NCBI GenBank assembly: GCA_029817715.1
Contig: JARUPY010000533.1
Location: forward strand, 2,810,001 to 2,874,000
Direction: 5' to 3'
DNA: 64,000 bases
Source: Melastoma dodecandrum
Taxonomy: Eukaryota > Streptophyta > Magnoliopsida > Myrtales > Melastomataceae
The notes under the pieces are model-generated. The model searched no databases, was not told the origin of the DNA, and worked only from the letters and a program-made list of their open reading frames with translations. The position numbers and the translations under genes are program-made. This document shows, piece after piece, positions 37,098 to 46,263 of the stretch (positions within the stretch are counted from its first letter, which is position 1; every line of letters begins with the position of its first letter).

Positions 37098-37649
37098 TTA
37101 TGGGATTCCACCGTAGCCTCCACCATATCCGCCACGGCCAGGATATCCTCCATATCCACCGCCAGGGTATCCTCCGTATCCACCTCCACGGCCTGGGTAT
37201 CCCCCATATCCCCCGCCAGGGTATCCGCCATATCCTCCACCACGACCGGGATAACCTCCATATCCACCACCCGGATATCCTCCGTATCCCCCACCACGAC
37301 CAGGGTACCCACCATATCCGCCACCAGGATATCCACCATACCCGCCGTAACCGCCGCCGCGACCAGGATAGCCTCCATAGCCTCCATATCCTCCATACCT
37401 GTAGTCCTCGGCGTCATTGGTGCTCTCCTTCACTGAAATTTTGCATGTGTACACAAAATAAGTTAAAGCCAAAACTATAATAGTTTCTCATGCACGAAAC
37501 CCGAAGTACTCAAAGCAGTGATTATGTACAATACGGAAAGACGTACCATCCTTGTTTCCGGCCACGTTCTCAGCCGCTGATGCCTCCGAAGACACCAGGA
37601 GTAAGAAGGCCGCTAGAAGACCGAGTAGGAAGAAAACCCTGGAATTCAT
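37098..37649 (-). CDS. Secreted glycine-rich protein, copy 1
   Basis: Two exons, 37649-37547 and 37432-37098, give 145 residues. A signal peptide (about 1-25, MNSRVFFLLGLLAAFLLLVSS) precedes a short acidic linker (ENVAGNKDVKESTNDAED). The rest, about 95 residues, is built of GGYPGRGGGY and GGYPGGGY units, about ten in all, ending GGYGGIP. Such Gly/Tyr-rich secreted proteins associate with the cell wall. The Cys-rich tail found in AtGRP3-type proteins is absent. The intron follows the first base of a Val codon. The gene is a tandem paralog of 41379-41944, with matching intron position and promoter. Confidence 0.88.
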
Positions 37650-37735
37650 TCTTCTTTTGGACAGTTTGATATACGTTCTAAAACTGTATGGTCAATAGGA
37701 TTGGGGTGATGAACTTGTGATCGTGTCCTCAGCTT

Positions 37736-37743
37736 CTTTTATA
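37736..37743 (-). promoter_or_regulatory. TATA box of GRP copy 1
   Basis: TATAAAAG on the minus strand lies 87 bases upstream of the start codon. The same position in the second gene has TATAAATA. The decayed middle copy has lost this stretch. Confidence 0.65.
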
Positions 37744-38345
37744 GCCATTTGGTCAGAGCTAACCTTAAGTGTGAGTGCACTTAGGGTAATCAATGAATGG
37801 CCGAGTCTCCTTTATTGAGAGGACCCCATTTTCTTACAGTTGGGGGTTAGAGAGAAAGAAGTCGTATCGTATCTTTCCCTTTCTTTACCGACGAGCTAAT
37901 AAATCAAAACACGTCATTAGGAATTATTGATCTAAATAAATTTGTGCGAAGAGATGGACGAATTGAGATGAACGAGTCGATTCGATATTATACCCATAAA
38001 TTTGTGGGTCGGGGGGCAGCAACTTGATGAGTGAAGAGTTGACTTGGAGTTGATAGAGTATAATTAAGGTCTTTGACTTTTAACGTGAATATCAAATCCC
38101 CCAAATGAAATGGTCCGCTTGCCTCCATGCTTGTCCTAGTTTCAAAATCGGGGGCAATGTGTTTTTATTGCCATACATTACCAACCTTTCCCTCCATAAT
38201 TGCCGTCCAATTTTTAACGGATGCCGTCCCAAAGAGTGCATTTAGGGAGGTTGTGGTTGTGGTCGTGGTCGTGGTGGAGGTGGATATCCTGGCGGCAGCA
38301 CATTTCAATCAATCCTTTCGTATCTGATCTGGTTACGTGAGTTTG
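37744..38345. repeat. GRP upstream repeat unit, copy 1
   Basis: This segment aligns by eye with 39920-40560 and about 42035-42600. Shared phrases in order: tttggt, then aatcaatgaatggcc, then gaggacccc, then gggggttag, then gagttgacttgga, then ctttgactt, then aaatggtccg, then gccgtcc-aagagtgcat. At 38246-38299 the plus strand reads 18 codons for Gly-Gly-Cys-Gly-Cys-Gly-Arg-Gly-Arg-Gly-Gly-Gly-Gly-Tyr-Pro-Gly-Gly-Ser, a relic of a divergent GRP gene. Confidence 0.75.
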
Positions 38346-38650
38346 GTTACCGTACCACCGAGAAAAGAGAGCAAGCAGAGCATGCCTGAATAAGGAAAAA
38401 AAAATAAAGGTTTTTATTTTATGTAAATAAAGGTTGCATGCAATAAAACCAAAAGCTATGTACAACATGTCTTGTAGCAGCAAAGCAAGGGTTAAATCCT
38501 CGAACGGGACTTCATGTTCTTGGGCCCAGCTAGTAGTTGGGCCGATATTTTTAATGTGGGCTGGGCCGAGATACAGGCAATTAATAAGAACAACTAGCCC
38601 GCCCATCCTATTTTGATCACTCCAATCACTGCCAACGAGTTAAAGTTTTC

Positions 38651-39608
38651 TGGACAAATTATCAAATTTACCCTGAATTTTGGCCTGTTTTTTCGATTTA
38701 CTCAGAACTTTCAATAATATCATCAGCCAGCCTCACGTTTCTCCGTTATCTCAAATATGACCTCCGTCCACCGAACCCTCGGACGGAAACTGACGTGCCT
38801 CCGACGTGTCCCTTGACGCCGTTAAACCACCATTTTCTTCCGACATTAGTTGACATGGCAAACACGTGGTACTCACGTGGAGCCACATCGTAAATGATCC
38901 CCTACCCCCCTCCCTTCTTCTTCTTCGTCTTGCCTTTGATCTTCTGTTTCTCTCTTTGTGTGCCTTGGGGATTGTTTTTTCAAACCGAACACCACCCAGG
39001 TGTTTTCCGCGTTCCTGATGGAAGTTATGACCAAAGCCTTTGTATTCCGGCACAAATACGATCTCGATATGCTCTCTTTCTGGTTCGCCCCCACCACCCG
39101 CCCGCCCAGTTCCCTGTTTTTCAACTCCCACGACAGCCGCCTCGATCGCATCCCCATACTAGCATAGTCCATCCCCCAAACCTCGTCGTGTTCGTTCCTT
39201 AAGTACTAGTTTGAGTCAAAGCCTTCCTTTAAGGAAATAAATCGTTCGAAAGCTTGTGAAACCGTTTCTAATGGCTTTGCATACCTGTGATTTCGATTAG
39301 GGTTTGGGTGCAGTTTGATTTGGGGCCGAAATTGGGGAAATCGGAAATTAGAACTCGAAATTGGGGAAATCGAAATTGGGAAAATCGAAATTAGGGTATG
39401 CTATGTCAGCTAATGTTGGAAGAAAACGGTGGTTTAACGGCGTCAAGGGACACGTCGGAGCCACGTCAGTTTCTGCCCGAGGGTTGGGTGGACGGAGGTC
39501 ATATTTGAGATAATGGAGAAACGTGAGGCTAGCTGATGATATTATTAAAAGTTCTGGGTAAATCGGAAAAACGGGTCAAAGTTCATGGTAGATTTGATAA
39601 TTTGGCCA
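38651..39608. mobile_element. Non-autonomous DNA transposon with long terminal inverted repeats
   Basis: About 210 bases at 38651-38860 are repeated in inverted form at 39397-39608 with scattered mismatches. The termini are TGGACAAATTATC and, inverted, TGGCCAAATTATC. The flanks carry AGTTTTC on both sides, a candidate 7-base target duplication (8 if a terminal base is reassigned). The interior has a C-rich block with a short open frame (38994-39167) containing KAFVFRHKYDLDMLSFWF, and tandem gaaattgggaaaatc-like units at about 39330-39395. No transposase is present. Long inverted repeats suggest a Mutator-like element, but the target duplication is nearer hAT length, so the superfamily stays open. 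Confidence 0.8.
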
Positions 39609-39919
39609 AGTTTTCTTTTCTAACGCACATAATTATAATTAAATTTCCTTTCACAACTCATACCGATAGATTGTGAAGATTGTCTTAGAAGCTTTAGGGT
39701 TTAAAAACAATTGGTTGCTGATTTTTTTTGTTTTCAATTCCCCCCAAAAAAGAAAAGAAAAGAAAAGGGGTAGGCGATGGAAGTTGCTGTTTGAGAAGTT
39801 AATGTTATCTTGATTGAGTGCTCGTATTTTTTCAATCTGAACCAGGATTCTCTATTCAATTAAATTCTCGATCAAGCACAAATTCTTCTCAAGGGCCCAA
39901 AATTTTAATAATGTAAACG

Positions 39920-40560
39920 GGGACATGAAAATCTGATCTTGTGGGCATTTGGTTAGATATCTCCTTTAATGTAATCAACAGAAGGCCGATCGGGAGGACC
40001 CCTTTTTTTTTGTCCTGTCGGGGGTTAGTGAGTATGACCAAGTCGTTAGTATTATCCCTTTCTTACCGACGAGCTAAATCCATGTATTCCTTTTAAGTTA
40101 GGGCAACCTTATTGATTGAAGAGTGGACTTGGGATGTTGATGAAATAATTATGAGCTTTGACTTTTAATACGATTGAATCTCCCATATGAAATTGGCCGT
40201 GCGCCTTCGGGCGTGCATTCAGATTAAGACAACGATGGTGTATACTGCATTGAAGGCCAACTGTTCGCTCCTCAACTGTGCTATCCCGCGGAGTGCATTA
40301 TGGTGGTTTATCGGGCCACCGTGGCCATTGGAGGCGGCATCCTGGCGACAAGTCGGCCATTGCCGCCCTAGGGGACCACACACTGCAGATGTTTTGACTT
40401 ATGATTATCGGAGCTATCATAAACTCCCTCACTAATGTAGTTCACATCCGAGCTCATGCTGACTAATGCTGCGGTGTTTACTGACGATGGCTGCTTGATT
40501 AGGGGCGATCCTTTCGTATTTGATAATGTTTCATGCTTATGTGAGTTATGTTTCTACCAA
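39920..40560. pseudogene. Third GRP locus copy: upstream region left, coding region lost
   Basis: This stretch matches the upstream regions of both GRP genes: ctgatcttgtg, gcatttggt, atgtaatcaa, gaggacccc, gggggttagtgagtatg-ccaag, gagtggacttggg, ctttgacttttaatacgat and gcggagtgcat. The minus-strand gene that should lie to the left of 39920 is absent; unrelated AT-rich DNA takes its place. The TATA segment is also deleted. At about 40300-40350 the plus strand has a decayed Gly-Gly-x-x-Gly-His-Arg-Gly reading frame, the equivalent of the GRP relic in copy 1. Confidence 0.7.
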
Positions 40561-41378
40561 AGAATTACGTGCTAAAAAACCAGACAATTATGTCTTCAGT
40601 ATATTTAGACATAAAGTTATTCTATATTAATTCGTGAGTTGTCTCACATCGGTTAAATTATAGGTAAATGGTTTATGTTATATGCTTTTGTACTTATGCT
40701 TTGAATAATAATGTATACACATTATATATTTTTCTACTCTTACATGGTAATGCTTTGCATTCGTGGTAGTTTTGTTTATTAGTGTTTCTTTTATCTTTGT
40801 GCATTGTGAGGGATAAGTTTGGAGCTATATCACTCAAGGGTTTCAAAATTTATAACAGTAACACGGTGCCATTTTGACGTAAAAATATTCGTGTTTAAAT
40901 TAGGATTATATAGACTCGTACCCGTTGAATATGAAATTAATTAAAATCTAAATAAAGTTAAAAGAGTTTCTTTTTAGAATATCATTCTGGTTTCTCCTTC
41001 ACTAACTCGTCTGCTTTATCTTGTAAGTTCCATACACGCTCGGCGGGGTTCCATTCTAAAACCAATTGACTATAGAGGGAGTAACTCACTTAGACTTATA
41101 TCCTGCCAGCTCCAATATTCCCGACGTGGGGCTTGAGTTTCTGTCCTTCAACAATTTCCGACATGTTACCCAGTTTGAAGTTCGATCCATGCCATTCTGA
41201 AGTACCCACATTTTCTTTTTCATATATTTACCATTGTGAGAATAACTGAATGTAACATACTAACATTCTCTGAATATAACCTTAAAAAGCATAGATAACA
41301 TGCTGTCGCCAGAGTTTGACAGCTTTATTTTATGTATAACATACATCACACAAGCACATCGCTTTATGGGTTCATTGC

Positions 41379-41944
41379 TTATGGGATTCCACCGTAGCCT
41401 CCACCAGGACCGCCATATCCGCCACCGCCTGGGTATCCACCGTATCCGCCACCACGGCCTGGGTATCCTCCGTATCCGCCGCCACGGTCAGGATATCCTC
41501 CATATCCCCCACCAGGGTATCCGCCATATCCTCCTCCGCGACCAGGGTAACCTCCATATCCACCACCAGGGTATCCTCCGTATCCCCCACCACGACCAGG
41601 GTACCCACCATATCCGCCCCCTGGATATCCACCATACCCGCCGTAACCACCGCCGCGACCAGGATAGCCTCCATATCCTCCACGTCCGCCATATCCGTAT
41701 TCATCGGCCTCATTGGTGCTCACCTTTGCTGAAATTTCGCATGCGTACACCGAAACCAAGTTAATTCAAAACTACGTTTCTTATATGCACCAAACCAGAA
41801 GTACTCAAAAGTAGTGATTTATGTGCAACATGGACATGTACCATCCTTGTTTCCGGCCGCGGTCTCGGCAGCAGACACCTTCGAAGACACAAGGAGTAAG
41901 GAGGCTGCTAATAGGCCGAGGAGGACGAGAACCCTCGAATTCAT
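41379..41944 (-). CDS. Secreted glycine-rich protein, copy 2
   Basis: Two exons, 41944-41842 and 41728-41379, give 150 residues. The signal peptide (MNSRVLVLLGLLAASLLLVSS) and linker (AETAAGNKDAKVSTNEADEYGYGG) are close to copy 1. The C-terminal ~100 residues are GGYPGRGGGY and GGYPGGGY units, with one Asp-for-Gly change (YPDRGGGY) and an extra PGGGGYGGPGGGY near the end. The first exon is exactly as long as in copy 1 and the intron phase is the same. Likely a cell-wall structural or signalling protein; it has no Cys-rich tail. Confidence 0.88.
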
Positions 41945-42026
41945 TCTTGTTTGGACTGTTTGATACACGTCCTGGAATTGTATTGTGGATGAGATTGGGA
42001 TGAGAAAACTGATCTTGTGCTGAGCT

Positions 42027-42034
42027 TATTTATA
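42027..42034 (-). promoter_or_regulatory. TATA box of GRP copy 2
   Basis: TATAAATA on the minus strand lies 83 bases upstream of the start codon, in the same context as the box of copy 1. Confidence 0.65.
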
Positions 42035-42600
42035 GGCGTTTGGTAGGAGCTCACGTTAAGTACATGTAATGTAATCAATGAATGGCCGAGTCTTCTGTTG
42101 AGAGGACCCCATTCTTTGAATGGTTGGGGGTTAGTGAGTATGGCCAAGTCGTACTACTTTCCCTAACTTCAGCCTATCCCTCAAAATTATTGTTTTGGTT
42201 GGATAGGAGGCTACCAACTTGTGGATCGAGGAGTTGACTTGGAGTGTGGATCATATAATTGTTGGCTTTGACTTCTGATACGATCAATCCTCCAAAACGA
42301 AATGGCCCGTGTTCCTTTTGTTTTGTGGCTGCATTCGAAAACTCGCAACGATGCATTATATTTCATTCAATGCCCAACTGCTTCCCTCCATGATTGATGT
42401 TGTCCATTCTTTAATTGGCGCCGTCCCGAAGAGTGCATCAGGAGGGGTTATCCGAGGGCTGGTGTTGGAGGATTATATCCCCACGGCAGGCGGTTGCCTG
42501 TCTTGGTGATCGCAGCGGGAGGTACTACCACTGTGGGACACTGTTGTGCTGCCAGAACGGAGCAACTGACGTGCAAACTCAACTGTGGCAAACTCTCTAG
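42035..42600. repeat. GRP upstream repeat unit, copy 3
   Basis: This is the same unit as at 37744-38345 and 39920-40560. Toward its far end, plus-strand frames read GGxYYHCG (about 42511-42530), then LLCC and QNGATDVQTQ (about 42542-42585). These resemble a decayed Cys-rich end of an AtGRP3/nodulin-like glycine-rich protein. Several stop codons show that it is not functional. Confidence 0.65.
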
Positions 42601-42689
42601 ATTAAACATGCAGAGAAGCTACATGTGGCCATCTCACCCCTGCCTATTTTTTGAAGAAATAGTGAGGTCGACAAGCAGCTGGTAGTTAT

Positions 42690-43505
42690 AAGGACAATTC
42701 TACTTTCAATATAAGTCACGTAAACATTTTTATAAAAATTTTTAAATATTTTACAACGTAGAATACGTGTCTTAAAACGAGGTTGTTAATAATACATATT
42801 GAGTTTATGACATCGCTGCATATTAAAACTTGATAACAAAAGTAAACGGACTACTACTTATGAGATATGTTATGATGGAGCAATAGGGGAAGGTCTATGT
42901 TAGAGTAAACACCATAAGCTTATTTTTCACGAGGAGACATTCAAGAAAACCGCGGGTTAGGCAAGCGTTTGCGCAGGCAATGGGAGAGTCACCATGAATG
43001 TGGCACAGTGGCTAAGTGTGGGGAGCCGTGTAAGGAAAAAACACAAATAAGATAGTCATTGTGCAGTTACAAACGACATTAGAAAAGTCATTTGTTTTTG
43101 CATAAAAAAGTGCTACCCGGTGAGAAGCCGTGTAGGATTAAGTCATTCATGCTTTTGTGCTAAAGTTTGCATCGCACATTTCTTGTACTCGCTCTTTGAA
43201 TTTAGTAGATACGCCCTAATTTGAGTAAAAGAGATGAGATAATGAACACAAACATTTAGTGTGACACTACTATGAATCAATCCTTGTTTTGTTTATTATT
43301 TTATGTTCCCATAGTCATGTATGTGCTAACACAGAAAACAACCCATACATAACAAGAACAATTATGTATGCCAGAACTATTCACAACACATATACTTGTC
43401 ATATGCTCTTACCAAACGAGTTAAGAATGCTTTGGCACATTTGAATAGATGGGACTAAAATTCAGACTCTATCATTTAGTGCATAACAACTGTGTTCGTG
43501 TGTCC
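42690..43505. other. AT-rich segment without match in the other GRP repeat units
   Basis: No gene is seen. The repeat unit seems to resume at about 43508, where gtccctttgcatttgatctg and catgcttatgtgagttt match copy 2 (about 40507-40545). The intervening 0.8 kb is either an insertion in this copy or a deletion in the others. Confidence 0.4.
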
Positions 43506-43782
43506 AGGGTCCCTTTGCATTTGATCTGCTTCATGCTTATGTGAGTTTGTAGCGCTGCAGAAAAAGCAAGGATAGCATGTGCTCCCTCAAAAAAGGAAGA
43601 TGTTAAGGATATTGCAATAACCCAAGTGGCAAGCAAAGTCCAATGAAAGAATATAAAGCTCGACCAGCTTGTCCCATGTGCACTAAAAGAAGCAGCAGAA
43701 GAAAAGTTGCTGGGATCATGCGTCCTAGCAATTATTCCAAACTCATCAGACCACCCTTCCATGTCTGCTGTCTTGGTAGCAA

Positions 43783-43797
43783 CCCCCCCCCCCCCCC
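43783..43797. repeat. Poly-C tract
   Basis: Fifteen C in a row, about 100 bases upstream of the IQD start codon, probably in its leader. The length could be affected by sequencing error. Confidence 0.85.
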
Positions 43798-43896
43798 TCT
43801 AAAGTTTCATGCCAAACTAGACATGACCACCTCACTATACTTTTCATACAAACAAGTGAAGAAGCAAAGTTCGTTACTGTCTGATTGAAGCTTGAG

Positions 43897-45489
43897 ATGG
43901 GTTTGGCTGGGAAATTGATGAAGAGTGTTTTCAACAAAGGCAGGACTGATATGAATGTGAGTATTGTTTTGCTTCATGTCTCCTTTTCCAACTACTATTG
44001 TGTGTATGTACTTGAAAATGAATGGTTTGTTGTTAAGGGGAGACACGGTTTTCGTTTCGGGGAGAGGGGAAAATGGGGCAGGGTTACGGGTTCGGTTCCT
44101 GCAGAGGAGGACACAGCTTTTCTGCAGCCTTTAACCGGGGAGTCCTCCACGGAAGAGGAAACTCGATTTGCGAAGGAAAACATCCCGAGGGAGAAACCGA
44201 ATTCCATATCCAAGCTATTCCAGGAACAGGATGCCGCCGTTGTTATTCAAACAGCTTTCAGAAGCTTCATGGTAAGGGACAAGCAGATTACTCTGAGAAT
44301 CTCTGTTATGGAAAATTGTTGAGCCTTCTTCGATTTTCAGGCCAGAAATCAGAGAAAAGAAAAGATGGTAAACGAAGAAGACAACAAGCTTCTTCTCCTA
44401 CCCATTGGAAGAGATTGGAGCCCGAATGTAGAGTCTGTCGACACATCTATTGAAGTTCCTCCTGCATATTCTGTACAGCTGCATTCAGAAACCACAGGCA
44501 CAGAACATCCAGCAAGAGAACCGTCTGTCTGGGAATCCGTTGAAACTCCAAATAAGAATTTGGTTCAAGTACCGATGCTTCAACAACAGGACAGTTCAAT
44601 GGTAAATCAGACGAAGCGAAAACCCAGAATCTCCGTCTTGCGTGCTAAGGTAATCAGAATGCCAATCCTCTGGGCAATTCCCACAAGACAGTTACAACCA
44701 AAAAGTACATTGCTGATATAATCTACTTTCCCAGGAAAAGTGGGATGATAGCACCGTCAGCAGCAACGTGGCGGAAATGAGGATCAAAAGAAGGCTCGAA
44801 GGAATGACCAGACGCGAGAGAGCTCTTGCATATGCATTCTCGCAACAGGTTAGTTTGTCTAGGTTTAAAATTGCTCCGTGGATTAGTGATGAACCCATTG
44901 ATCAAATAACGTGCTGTGATGGTGATGCTTGTAGCTAAGATTCTGTTCGAGGAAGAGGCTGGAAGGAGAAGAAGCCGACGCAGGTTTGAGCTGGTTGGAG
45001 AGGTGGATGGCAACTCGCCCTTCAGAAAGTCTCTCCCCTTTAATTCCTCACGGCGGGGATGTCGGAGCAATCCCCAGCAGACAAAAGTGCGGAAAACCCA
45101 CAGGAGAGTTGCTTGAGTTGGCCGGGGAAGAGAAGGAGAGCTGTGGATCGAACGAAGTGCCTCTAAACATAGGGAGTTTCTCAATCGGCTCTGGAGAGGA
45201 GATGAAGAAAATGCTGCTGAGTAAGAACAGGCTTAAATCATACCACAAGAAATCGAAGCAGAATGCTGAACTCGGTGTCCGAAAATTCAGGTGAAGCCGT
45301 GAAACATGCATAACATCAAAACAAGGCTTTTACGAGTACATCCCACCATCAGAACCATCGAAATCCTGAAAACGCGCCATGCCAACTGATCCTTACAGGA
45401 AACTGGGAAAGCTCCCCATCAAGAAGGCATCAGAAGATCGTCAGCGTGAACAGACGTCAAGCAGCAAAGGTATCGAATTCGAGACATGA
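43897..45489 (+). CDS. IQD (IQ67-type) calmodulin-binding protein, atypical
   Basis: Six exons: 43897-43956, 44038-44271, 44341-44649, 44735-44848, 44935-45290 and 45399-45489. They give 387 residues. It begins MGLAGKLMKSVF, as IQDs do. One IQ motif (AAVVIQTAFRSFMARNQR, near 87-104) is split by the phase-0 intron that marks the family. The second and third IQ repeats of the IQ67 region are not recognisable. A later block (EMRIKRRLEGMTRRERALAYAF) and SWLERWMATRP match the conserved C-terminal IQD signature, and the tail is basic. IQDs bind calmodulin and decorate microtubules or the plasma membrane. Intron 1 (81 bases) is in frame and stop-free, so its retention would add 27 residues; its acceptor is the weak AAG. 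The last intron uses GT inside a TGA that would otherwise end the protein after KFR. Confidence 0.85.
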
Positions 45490-46263
45490 TGAATATCTAA
45501 CGACGCCATGTCATTCGAGCCAATCAAATAGTCTGGAGTTCTCCTGTAACTGAAACTCAATGCTGCTGTAAGAGTAGATTCCATTCCCTTCCGGAGACCA
45601 TTAGACATTTACTTCCGTAGGCATTCTGTACAAAATTGCTCTTCCCCGAAATCACTAGCAGCCTTGTATCACATCGAACCACCCGTCGCTCTCATTGGAA
45701 ATCACTAGGGAGGAGCAAAACCTTGGTGTCCATAGGACGAGGACCGACAACACGACAAGAAAGATTTCGGACCACGAGTTTCTACAAATTACTCATCCGG
45801 GATAATGTCCCACTTTTGAGCTTTTATTACTATTTTGCTTTAGTTCACCTACTATTTTGCATCGCCAAACATTTTAAATCGAGATCGTTAATATTGTAAG
45901 TAAAGTAGGTTTAAGACATTAAAAATTTAGTCGTAAAAAGCAAAATAATTTATGAACTGATTAGAAGAAAGTTGGTCTCACTTTCCATCCAATTGGACCC
46001 AATTGATTTGGGTAACCTTCCCCACGTCACTCCCCTCGCATGGATTAGGGCTCAATCCAAAACAATTCCATCTCTCTGACCCACGCCTGACCTAAAAACT
46101 ACTCAGCCTTCCCCCTTCGGTGACCCCCGATCCACGCGATCCTAAATCGCATCCTCCGTTGCTCGAAAGTTCCTTCCTTTCTGGTGTTTCCTGATCTGGG
46201 TCGTGGTCGGATTGGTGAATTGGCGAGGTTCGTGGATTGGGTGAAGGACTGATTTTTAGCGAT
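45490..46263. other. Spacer between IQD and IBR5 genes
   Basis: About 770 bp with the IQD 3' end and the IBR5 promoter and leader. Pyrimidine-rich sequence near 46070-46130 probably belongs to the leader. No other gene. Confidence 0.5.

Noticed and set aside
37043..37480. Plus-strand open frame rich in His, Arg and Ile opposite GRP copy 1
   Set aside because: It is the antisense of the Gly/Tyr/Pro repeat units. The same kind of frame lies opposite copy 2 (41300-41764), and neither has a signal peptide or known domain.
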